From: JBFJWU01 sp041623475 [NCBI: bacterium]
Lineage (GTDB): Bacteria; J088
Direction of reading: 5' to 3'
Length of the DNA: 14,491 nucleotides
Assembly: GCA_041623475.1 (NCBI GenBank)
Contig: JBFJWU010000041.1
Coordinates: forward strand, 1-14,491
Made by a program: the position numbers and the translations under genes. The notes beneath the pieces are model-generated. The model made no database searches and was not told where the DNA came from. It saw only the letters and a list, made by a program, of their open reading frames with translations. Shown piece by piece: positions 1 to 6,553 of this stretch (position 1 is the stretch's first letter; every line of letters begins with the position of its first letter).

Positions 1-267
1 CAGTTACGCAGTATCGAAACAGGCATGCCGATCCTGCGGGCTGCGAATACCGGCGCTACAGGCGTTATTGACCCGACAGGCCGGTTTACCGGCAAGATCA
101 ATTTGTTCCAGCGCGGATATGATCGCGGCACGGCACGACTGGGTGCACCGACGTTTTTTGGACAACACGGAGGATTCTGGAAATGGCTGTGGCTGGCATT
201 TGCGGTTGCGGCACTTGCTGCAGTCGGGCAACAATATGTGCGGTCGAGATTGCGAAGTTCTGGATAG
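1..267 (+). CDS. lnt: Apolipoprotein N-acyltransferase, C-terminal fragment
   Basis: This is the 3' part of a gene that begins before the window; frame 1 is open from the first base to TAG at 265-267 (88 residues). Lnt is an inner-membrane enzyme that adds the third acyl chain to the N-terminal cysteine of lipoproteins, the last step of lipoprotein maturation. The visible part fits the end of the nitrilase-like domain: an IETGMPILRAANTG stretch followed by VIDPTGRF and LFQRGYDRG, the usual Lnt pattern (R/LRAxNTGxxxxIDPxG). It is followed by a hydrophobic helix (WLWLAFAVAALAAVG), as expected for the last membrane segment, and a short basic tail. The nucleophilic cysteine lies upstream and cannot be checked. 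The next gene, prfB, starts 54 bases downstream on the same strand. Confidence 0.88.
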   Translation, partial: QLRSIETGMPILRAANTGATGVIDPTGRFTGKINLFQRGYDRGTARLGAPTFFGQHGGFWKWLWLAFAVAALAAVGQQYVRSRLRSSG

Positions 268-321
268 ATCAGCCGTCCCGACCAATTCGGTTTAATCAAT
301 CAAGCGGAGTATCGATCCGGT

Positions 322-1450
322 ATGGAAACAGGACAAATCAACAGGACCTTACAGGAAACCCGGGAGCGCCTGGATGCCCTAAGGGGGTATCTTTGACCCG
401 GCTCAACGCCGCTCACAAATAAAGATTCTCGAGCAGCAGACCCTGTCGGAGAGTTTCTGGGACGACCAGGAAGAGGCGCGGCGGGTGATGAAGCAGCTCG
501 AACGCCTGAAATCACCGTTGGAACGCTTTGAAGAGCTGACACAGACCGCTGACGATGCCGAGGTCATGATCGAGCTTGCGGTCGAAGAAGCCAGTGCCAA
601 TGCCCTGGCCGAGGCGGAAACAGCCTTGGCGCACATTGGTGTTGTGCTGGACCAGTTTGACCTGCAACGAATGCTCGGCGACGAGCATGACGATGCCAAT
701 GCCATCGTTACCATCCAGGCAGGAGCCGGCGGTACAGAAGCCCAGGACTGGGCTGAGATGCTGTTGCGGATGATGTTGCGCTACTGCGAACGAAACGGTT
801 TCGACGCGACGCTGCTGGAGGTCACTGGTGGTGACGAAGCTGGTATCAAAAGTGCCACTGTCCAGGTCGACGGCGAGCTGGCATTCGGGTACCTGAAAAG
901 CGAATCGGGCGTCCATCGACTGGTGCGTATCAGCCCTTACGATGCAAGTGCCCGCAGGCACACCAGTTTCGCAGCCGTTTTTGTGATGCCTGAGATCGAC
1001 GAAGATTTGCAGGTGGAGATCGATGACAAGGAATTGCGTGTCGATACATATCGATCCAGCGGTGCCGGTGGCCAGCATGTCAACAAGACCGATTCGGCCG
1101 TGCGTTTGACACATTTGCCCACCGGAATTGTTGTCAGTTGCCAGAACGAACGTTCTCAGCACCAGAACAAGGCGACGGCTATGAAGTTACTGCAGGCTCG
1201 GCTGTACGAGCTTCGTCGGGCAGAGCAGGAAGAGCGAATCCAGGAGTTCCATGCCGGCAAGAAGAAAATCGAGTGGGGCAGCCAGATTCGCAGTTATGTC
1301 ATGCATCCCTATCAAATGGTTAAGGACCACCGAACCGAGCACGAAACGTCTGATGTGGACGGGGTTCTGGACGGTGATCTGGGGGGATTTATTGACGCGT
1401 ACCTGCGTCAGCGTGCCGCCGAAAATTCAGAGCTGTCGAGCGATGACTGA
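322..1450 (+). CDS. prfB: Peptide chain release factor 2, with programmed +1 frameshift
   Basis: RF2 recognises UGA and UAA stop codons in the ribosomal A site and triggers peptide release. Translation starts at ATG 322 and runs 24 codons to CTT, then meets an in-frame TGA at 394-396. A +1 shift skips T394 and continues from GAC at 395 to the TGA at 1448-1450, giving 375 residues (E. coli RF2 has 365). The catalytic GGQ lies at residues 249-251 within SGAGGQHVNKT. The residue equivalent to E. coli 246 is Ser, not the unusual Thr of strain K-12. The stop-codon recognition tripeptide, normally SPF, reads SPY here (residues 204-206) within VRISPYDASARRHTSF. The coordinates describe two joined segments, 322-393 and 395-1450. 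Only a weak purine-rich ribosome-binding stretch (GCGGAG, about 304-309) precedes ATG 322. Identity is certain; the F-to-Y change is the only oddity. Confidence 0.97.
382..397 (+). promoter_or_regulatory. prfB autoregulatory +1 frameshift site
   Basis: The sequence AGGGGG (382-387), TAT, CTT, TGA, C matches the well-known RF2 frameshift signal. An internal Shine-Dalgarno-like AGGGGG lies three bases before the slippery CTT, followed by the poorly terminating UGA-C context. When RF2 is scarce the ribosome pauses at UGA and slips +1 onto TTT/GAC, making more RF2; when RF2 is abundant it terminates. The reading frame after the slip joins directly to the RF2 body, so the signal is functional rather than a sequencing error. 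Confidence 0.96.
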
Positions 1451-1508
1451 CCCGATGATATTGCAGGATCAAGGGCGATACCAAAAGCAATGGTACCCTG
1501 ATGGGCGG

Positions 1509-1529
1509 CCGGATTCGCGCTGGATCCGG
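1509..1529 (+). other. Small inverted repeat in the prfB to FAD-oxidase gap
   Basis: The 99-base gap after prfB contains CCGGAT (1509-1514), a 9-base loop and ATCCGG (1524-1529). This perfect 6-bp hairpin sits just before the AGGGAA ribosome-binding site (1535-1540) of the next gene. There is no T-tract, so it is not a convincing terminator. It could be an attenuating structure or chance. Confidence 0.3.
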
Positions 1530-1549
1530 GCGTTAGGGAAGCAATACCA

Positions 1550-3091
1550 ATGAGTTCAAAGTCGACGCCAGAATCAGGGATCGCGGCGGCGCTTACTGCC
1601 GCCGATCCGTCCCTGAGAATTTCAACTGCGATCGAGGACCGACTGGCATTTTCGCGGGATTGCTGGCCGCTGTACCAGTTGCGCCTGCAGCAACACAGCC
1701 TGGGGGTTCGTCCGGCGCTGATCGTCTGGCCCGAATCTGCCGTTCAGGTGGCGTCCGTTTACAAATTTGCTGCCGAGCACAACATTCCCGTCACACCATA
1801 CGGTGGAGGCAGTGGCGTCTGCGGTGGGGCGCTGCCCGATGAAGGCGCGATTGTAATGGACCTGAAAAGGCTGGACCGCCTTTTCGAGTTGTCTCCAGAG
1901 GACGGTGTTGCGACAGTTGGTTCCGGCTGGATCGGGCAAAATTTGGAGCACGAATTGAATGCGCATGGATTCACCTGTGGGCATTTCCCCAGTTCAATTA
2001 TGTGCAGCACTGTCGGCGGATGGCTGGCGGCTCGCGGTGCCGGGCAACTAAGTACTCGTTACGGCAAATTTGAGGACCGAATGCGGGGCGTTGAATGGGT
2101 TTACCCGGATGGCACGATCGAATGGGCAGGTGATACAGCATTTGGCCGCGGAACCTGCGAATTGTTTGCGGGCAGCGAAGGAATTCTGGGGACCGCCACT
2201 GCGGTGCGTATGCGAATTGACCCGTTGCCAGAGGCGCGCCTGTTCAGATCGTGGGAATTCGAAACGATGGACAAGGCCGTTGCGGCTATGCGGGTATTGA
2301 TGCAAAGCGGTCTGCATCCAGCAGCCGTCCGACTGTACGACCCACTGGATACGTTGCTGCACAGCAATTTGAAAAAAGGCGGTGAATCCGCGGCGATCGC
2401 TGCTGACAGTTCTGGTGGCAATGGACCCGGCATTCTGAAACAGACTGGCAGGTGGCTTTATAAACGTGCCGAGCGCTTTGCGCTGCAGGAACCAGGTGTC
2501 GCGCAGATGGTTGGTGAAACCGTTGCCCGGACATCGTTGCTGATCCTCATGTTTGAAGGACCCCAGCAATCGGCAGCGTGGCAGGCGACCCGTAGTGACG
2601 AGTTGTTGTCGTCCTTTGGCCGGCCCCTGGGTGAAGGTCCCGGCCGAAACTGGTTTGAACACCGGTATGACGTCAGTTGGAAACAGGCTGGCTTGCTGTC
2701 TGCGGGTGGATTTGTCGACACGATGGAAGTTGCGTTTCCGTGGAGCCGTTTGCTGGAGGGGTACAACGCCGTTCGTGAGGCGATGAAAGGCGAAGCGATC
2801 CTGCTGGCGCATTTCAGCCACGTTTATGAAACCGGTGCCTGTATCTATTTTTCATTTTCAAATATCCGCCGCGATCCGGAAGCAAACGAACGCCAGTATC
2901 GGGATGTCTGGCGCCGTGGCCAGGAGGCTGTTGTCCGGTCGGGCGGCACGATTACACATCACCATGGCGTTGGGCTGCTCAAGGCGCGCTGGATGGCAGA
3001 TGAACTGCAGGGTGCCCATGGCTACCTGCGAAACCTCAAGGACACAATGGATCCTGAACGTATTGCAAATCCAGGGAAATTGGGGCTATGA
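1550..3091 (+). CDS. FAD-linked oxidase, alkyl-DHAP synthase-like
   Basis: A 513-residue protein of the GlcD/AGPS flavoprotein superfamily. Residues 80-225 form the FAD-binding (PCMH-type) domain, with the pyrophosphate loop PYGGGSGVCGG (83-93) and FPSSIMCSTVGGW (146-158). Residues 230-513 are the FAD-oxidase C-terminal cap. From memory, it follows eukaryotic alkylglycerone-phosphate synthase closely: RLYD (Arg261) at the place of AGPS RLMD, GACIYF (429-434, with Tyr433 at the catalytic tyrosine) and HHHGVG (470-475), then a DPxRIxNPGKL tail. AGPS exchanges the acyl chain of acyl-DHAP for a fatty alcohol, making the ether bond of ether lipids, and uses FAD without net redox change. ATG 1550 has AGGGAA about 9 bases upstream. 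The stop overlaps the next start (ATGA). The tight linkage to GlcE- and GlcF-like genes leaves a true dehydrogenase as the main alternative. Confidence 0.85.
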   Translation: MSSKSTPESGIAAALTAADPSLRISTAIEDRLAFSRDCWPLYQLRLQQHSLGVRPALIVWPESAVQVASVYKFAAEHNIPVTPYGGGSGVCGGALPDEGAIVMDLKRLDRLFELSPEDGVATVGSGWIGQNLEHELNAHGFTCGHFPSSIMCSTVGGWLAARGAGQLSTRYGKFEDRMRGVEWVYPDGTIEWAGDTAFGRGTCELFAGSEGILGTATAVRMRIDPLPEARLFRSWEFETMDKAVAAMRVLMQSGLHPAAVRLYDPLDTLLHSNLKKGGESAAIAADSSGGNGPGILKQTGRWLYKRAERFALQEPGVAQMVGETVARTSLLILMFEGPQQSAAWQATRSDELLSSFGRPLGEGPGRNWFEHRYDVSWKQAGLLSAGGFVDTMEVAFPWSRLLEGYNAVREAMKGEAILLAHFSHVYETGACIYFSFSNIRRDPEANERQYRDVWRRGQEAVVRSGGTITHHHGVGLLKARWMADELQGAHGYLRNLKDTMDPERIANPGKLGL

Positions 3092-4167
3092 GCATCGACC
3101 TGGACAAACTGATGCAACAACTGCCGGTCATGGCAGATCATTGCCTGGATCTGGCCGATGCCGGTCCAGACGACGGCTGGTGGACACACAGGGGGCCGGT
3201 CCTGCCTGTTGTCGCGCGTCCGCAGCTCAGCCAGGAACTGGAAGAGCTGTTTGAGTATGCGGTCCAGAACCGGATCGTCCTGGCCCCGATTGGCGACGGC
3301 ACGTCTCGGTTTATCGGGCAAATGGATGCAGGCCGGACGGTTTTGCTGGTGCAGCCGGGATACACGTCGTTGTGGCACGGGCCTAACGAGGAAGATCGTA
3401 CAGCCTGGTTTCCGGCGGGGGTATCAGTTGCCGATGCCGAAACGTTGCTGAACAACGCCGGATTCACAATGTCACCGTGGCCCGAAGACCACGGAACGCT
3501 GGGGGGCAACTGGGTTCATCCACGGGGCAGCTTTGGATGTCGTGAATTTCGGCACGCGGCGGCTCGGCGCACAGGCGCCCAGGCGTTGTTAGGCACCGGT
3601 GAATGGGTCCGTTCCAATGACACTCCGCGCAGTGCTGCAGGCCCCAATCTGTTGGCTGCGATGTCTGGGTGCGGTCCGGCAATTGGTCTGGTTACCCAGG
3701 TTCAACTATTGATACGACCATTAGGTGAATTGGCAGTTATGCGTGGACAAACAGATGACCTGGCGGGGCTTTGCCAGCGACTTCAGGCTTTGGTCAGGGA
3801 CGATTACCTGCCGACCAGTTGCACAGTGTGGAAGGGCGAGGGCAAGAGCTGGAACGTCATGTGGCGGCAAAATGTCTGGCACGATTGGGCGGAACGGACG
3901 TTGCAGCAGGCAGCCGGTACACTGGCGCTGCAAGAGCTGGATCAGGACACGCAGTTGCCTGAATTAGCGGGCGGCGACAGCATTTTTGTTCCCTGGAGCA
4001 AGGTTGCCGAGGCTGCAAAAAGAAAGCGGGGCATCCATTTTTGCGGTCCAACCCCCGAGGGACTGGTTGCCATTGGCCAGCCGGCTGAACCGATACCTGG
4101 CCACTGGGGTGACTGGTTGGAGGGCGCGTCTGAGCGCGGGGTTTTGCCAACAGCAGGAGCGTTGTAG
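3088..4167 (+). CDS. Short, degenerate FAD-binding domain protein (GlcE-like)
   Basis: A 359-residue protein resembling the FAD-binding half of the family of its upstream neighbour. Residues about 40-175 keep the fold order: PVVARPQLSQELEELFEYA, then a pyrophosphate-loop-like IGDGTSRFIG (68-77) where a GGGSG-type loop is expected, then WFPAGVSVADAETLLNNAGF and HGTLGGNWV (135-143). The rest is unlike the catalytic cap and has no HHG motif. In glycolate oxidase a similar short subunit, GlcE, pairs with the full-length GlcD; by analogy this would be an FAD-binding or structural partner. The start overlaps the upstream stop by 4 bases, implying translational coupling. The weakened nucleotide loop makes FAD binding uncertain. 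Confidence is good for the fold and low for the function. Confidence 0.72.
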   Translation: MSIDLDKLMQQLPVMADHCLDLADAGPDDGWWTHRGPVLPVVARPQLSQELEELFEYAVQNRIVLAPIGDGTSRFIGQMDAGRTVLLVQPGYTSLWHGPNEEDRTAWFPAGVSVADAETLLNNAGFTMSPWPEDHGTLGGNWVHPRGSFGCREFRHAAARRTGAQALLGTGEWVRSNDTPRSAAGPNLLAAMSGCGPAIGLVTQVQLLIRPLGELAVMRGQTDDLAGLCQRLQALVRDDYLPTSCTVWKGEGKSWNVMWRQNVWHDWAERTLQQAAGTLALQELDQDTQLPELAGGDSIFVPWSKVAEAAKRKRGIHFCGPTPEGLVAIGQPAEPIPGHWGDWLEGASERGVLPTAGAL

Positions 4168-5021
4168 TGCATTCTGACCCGATCGAACAATGTGCATACT
4201 GTCCGCGTCTTTGCCACGACGTGTGCCCGACCGTTCGCGGGGAGCATCGCGAGACACCGTCGCCGACATCGCTGATGACATTCCTGATGCTGGAGCGCGA
4301 AACGCAGCTCCCTGACGGGTTTGACCTGGCCGCGGCCGTTGAGCATTGCATATCGTGTGGTCGTTGCGAGTCGGCGTGTCTGCACAGTGCCCGCCCATAT
4401 GACGTATTTCGTGAAGCCCGGATACGCCTGGCGACTGGTCCCACCCCGGATGTCAACTGGAAGAAACTGCCGTTCACGTCTGCCGGCAGTGGCAACAGCC
4501 GATGGTTATTGCTTGCATCGCTGGCTGGACTGTCATCCAGAACAGTCAGGTCACGATTGAATTCGGACGACGAACGGATCTGGTATTTGCCGTCCCGGGG
4601 ACTGCCACAAAACCTTGGCGGCATCTGGGATTCGGGCAACCAGCGTGCCATCGGCACGCTGGTCGACGCGGTCTACGAGGACCTCGCGACCGGTGAATAT
4701 GCCGGGATCGCCTGGGCAGACTACAACGAACGACGGGCCGTACTGGGGTTAATCGAGAAAATGGACTGGCATGGTGGGACGGGCTACGCGCCACAGATCC
4801 TGGGACTGGTGCCGTCGGAGTCCCATCCGTGTGGACAATTGTCGCTGACGTGGGGCTGTTGCGGTGCCGGCGGCAACTACCCCAATGTCGAACCGGATGC
4901 TGCGTCAGAGCTGGCTGTTCGCTGCCAGATTCCTGAGTCGGTGTCGCTGCCAGGTACGTGTGTGGCCCACCTGAAGCAGAATGGACGCAGCGGATTTGCG
5001 ACCGACTGGGATATAACGTGA
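4167..5021 (+). CDS. Two-cluster Fe-S protein with CCG motif (GlcF/GlpC-like)
   Basis: A 284-residue cytoplasmic or membrane-associated electron-transfer subunit. Two [4Fe-4S] motifs lie at the N-terminus: CxxCxxxCxxxCP at residues 9-21 (spacing 2-3-3) and CxxCxxCxxxC at 61-71, the second lacking the usual final proline. The C-terminal half has one recognisable cysteine-rich CCG element (GCCGAGG, Cys231-Cys232) and a final CVAHLK (Cys265). Family members such as GlcF usually have two CCG domains and about 400 residues, so this one is short and its first CCG domain seems degenerate. Such subunits pass electrons from a flavoprotein to quinone. The start is GTG 4167, sharing its G with the TAG of the previous gene and placed 7 bases after AGGAG (4155-4159). 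The stop overlaps the next GTG start (GTGA). Confidence 0.8.
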   Translation: MHSDPIEQCAYCPRLCHDVCPTVRGEHRETPSPTSLMTFLMLERETQLPDGFDLAAAVEHCISCGRCESACLHSARPYDVFREARIRLATGPTPDVNWKKLPFTSAGSGNSRWLLLASLAGLSSRTVRSRLNSDDERIWYLPSRGLPQNLGGIWDSGNQRAIGTLVDAVYEDLATGEYAGIAWADYNERRAVLGLIEKMDWHGGTGYAPQILGLVPSESHPCGQLSLTWGCCGAGGNYPNVEPDAASELAVRCQIPESVSLPGTCVAHLKQNGRSGFATDWDIT

Positions 5022-5968
5022 AACGAGCCACCCAGTTTATCGTCAATCCGCGCGCTTCGAACGGAAATTGCGGCAAGATCTGGGAAAAACGAATTTTGCC
5101 CGAGCTTGAATCCATGGGCATGAGTCACGATGTCCATGTCACGGAGGGGCCGGGCCACGCCGTTGAAATTGCCCGGGATTTATACGGCACGGCAACAAAG
5201 ATCATCAGTGTTGGCGGTGACGGAACACATAACGAAGCGGTTTGCGGCTATGCCCTGGCCGGCGTTCCCAATGACAAAACGCGGGTTGGGTTCCTGACGC
5301 TGGGGACAGGTGGTGATTTCCGCAAGACGCTAAGGCTGCCGCCAGACCCGCTGTTTCAACTGGAGAACATAGCCGAAGATATTCGCAAGGGACGAAGCCA
5401 TCCGATTGACATTGGAAAGATGACGTTTGTTGACCATGCTGGAAATGATGTGGAACGGGCGTTCCTGAATATCGCGAGCTTTGGAATTGGCGGCGAAGTC
5501 GACGACCGGGTGAACCGAACCACAAAACTGTTTGGCGGGTTTACCAGCTTCCTGATCGGCTCACTGCGTGCCGCGGTGACCTACAAGAACAAGACCGTCC
5601 GCCTGAAACTGGACCGAAAAAACCTTGGTGAAGTAACCGTTCTAAACGTTGCTGTTGCCAATGGACGCTTTTTCGGCGGTGGCATGCAGGTGGCACCAGA
5701 CGCCCATCCGGACGACGGACTGTTTGATGTGGTCATTATCGGCGACCTGTCTGCCCGCGAACTTGTCCGCCTGACCCCGACAATCTATATGGGGCGACAT
5801 CTGGACCAGGAAAAAGTTGTTGTCCACAAGGGACGTAAACTGGTGGCTGAAAGCGATGACATCGTCTTGCTGGATGTTGACGGAGAGGCGCCAGGGCGGT
5901 TGCCGGCTACGTTTGAAGTGGTTCCCGAGGCGGTACGGGTGCTTGGCGTGCGCTTTCCCACCGACTGA
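5018..5968 (+). CDS. Diacylglycerol/lipid kinase family protein (DAGK/YegS)
   Basis: A 316-residue lipid kinase of the DAGK-catalytic family. The nucleotide-binding N-lobe begins with FIVNPRAS (7-14) and contains GGDGTHNE (66-73), the signature of diacylglycerol, sphingosine and YegS-type kinases; LGTGGDF follows. The C-lobe is the expected beta-sandwich, with FFGGGMQVAPDAHPDDGLFD and, near the end, VDGEAPGRLP. The substrate cannot be read from sequence: diacylglycerol, monoacylglycerol, alkylglycerol or phosphatidylglycerol are all possible. GTG 5018 is chosen because it overlaps the upstream TGA in a GTGA tetranucleotide and places the family motifs correctly; the in-frame ATG at 4958 would add 20 atypical residues inside the upstream gene. 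It is the last gene of the block and the likely lipid-modifying partner of the AGPS-like protein. Confidence 0.88.
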   Translation: MKRATQFIVNPRASNGNCGKIWEKRILPELESMGMSHDVHVTEGPGHAVEIARDLYGTATKIISVGGDGTHNEAVCGYALAGVPNDKTRVGFLTLGTGGDFRKTLRLPPDPLFQLENIAEDIRKGRSHPIDIGKMTFVDHAGNDVERAFLNIASFGIGGEVDDRVNRTTKLFGGFTSFLIGSLRAAVTYKNKTVRLKLDRKNLGEVTVLNVAVANGRFFGGGMQVAPDAHPDDGLFDVVIIGDLSARELVRLTPTIYMGRHLDQEKVVVHKGRKLVAESDDIVLLDVDGEAPGRLPATFEVVPEAVRVLGVRFPTD

Positions 5969-5981
5969 CTGCGGCGCGCAG
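5969..5981 (+). terminator. Weak hairpin at the end of the lipid-kinase gene
   Basis: CTGCG (5969-5973), GCG and CGCAG (5977-5981) form a 5-bp hairpin immediately after the kinase stop codon, followed by CTTTA. The T-run is short, so this is at best a weak terminator. The larger hairpin-rich repeat array right behind it may do the job instead. Confidence 0.25.
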
Positions 5982-5993
5982 CTTTACGTAATC

Positions 5994-6455
5994 TGCGGCG
6001 CTGTCCTCGGAGCGGTGTCCTCGAAATAGCGCTGCTATTCCTGCGGCCCCGCCCCTTGCGGGCATCACCACATCTCACGCAAATCTGCGCGCCTTTGCGC
6101 GCCAGAAGCACTGCGGCGCTGTCCTCGGAGCGGTGTCCTCGAAATAGCGCTGCTATTCCTGCGGCCCCGCCCCTTGCGGTCATCACCACATCTCACGCAA
6201 ATCTGCGCGCCTTGGCGCGCCGGTGGCACTGCGGCGCTGTCCTCGGAGCGGTGTCCTCGAAACAGCGCTGCTATTCCTGCGGCCCCGCTCCTTGCGGGCA
6301 TCACCACATCTCACGCAAATCTGCGCGCCTTTGCGCGCCAGAAGCACTGCGGCGCTGTCGGCGGAGCGGTGTCCTCGAAACAGCGCTGCTATTCCTGCGG
6401 CCCCGCCCCTTGCGGGCATCACCACATCTCACGCAAATCTGCGCGCCTTGGCGCG
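5994..6455. repeat. Tandem array of four 118-bp GC-rich units (last one partial)
   Basis: Units begin at 5994, 6112, 6230 and 6348, each with TGCGGCGCTGTC, giving an exact 118-bp period; the fourth stops at 6455 after 108 bp. Units are nearly identical (units 1 and 2 differ at five places). Each carries potential hairpins. In unit 1 these are AATAGC-GCT-GCTATT (6025-6039), CCCGC-CCCTT-GCGGG (6048-6062) and GCGCGC-CTTT-GCGCGC (6087-6102). The array fills the gap between two convergent genes. Because 118 is not a multiple of 3, every frame rotates through the unit, and the open frames across it on both strands are artefacts. I see no transposase, CRISPR spacers or gene in it. Role unknown: possible terminator block, nucleoid-protein site or expanding minisatellite. 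Confidence 0.95.
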
Positions 6456-6553
6456 TGAACCGCGTTGTTTCGGAACTCAAGTCAGAAAATCAACCAGCGC
6501 CGGCACGGTGGCAAAGAGCGAGCCGAATACTGCGTTCCGGGGCAGGTCCTTCG
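6456..6553. other. Short unassigned spacer between the repeat array and the dehydrogenase
   Basis: About 100 bases between the last repeat unit and the stop codon of the minus-strand dehydrogenase. I see no gene, no convincing terminator hairpin with a T-tract and no further repeat copy here. Confidence 0.5.

Noticed and set aside
394-396. TGA in prfB as an inactivating mutation.
   Set aside because: The surrounding AGGGGG-TAT-CTT-TGA-C is the classical programmed frameshift site and the downstream frame is intact.
512-1162. 216-codon open frame antisense to prfB.
   Set aside because: It lies wholly inside a certain gene with conserved RF2 motifs; there is no signal for translation and no recognisable domain.
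2048-2821. 257-codon open frame antisense to the AGPS-like gene.
   Set aside because: It is a shadow of a strongly supported coding region, with no recognisable domain.
3857-4657. 266-codon open frame antisense to the second and third genes of the FAD/Fe-S block.
   Set aside because: It overlaps two well-supported genes and has an Arg/Ser/Pro-rich translation typical of a reversed GC-rich gene.
5994-6455. CRISPR array.
   Set aside because: The units are contiguous 118-bp copies with no short repeat/unique spacer alternation and no cas genes nearby.
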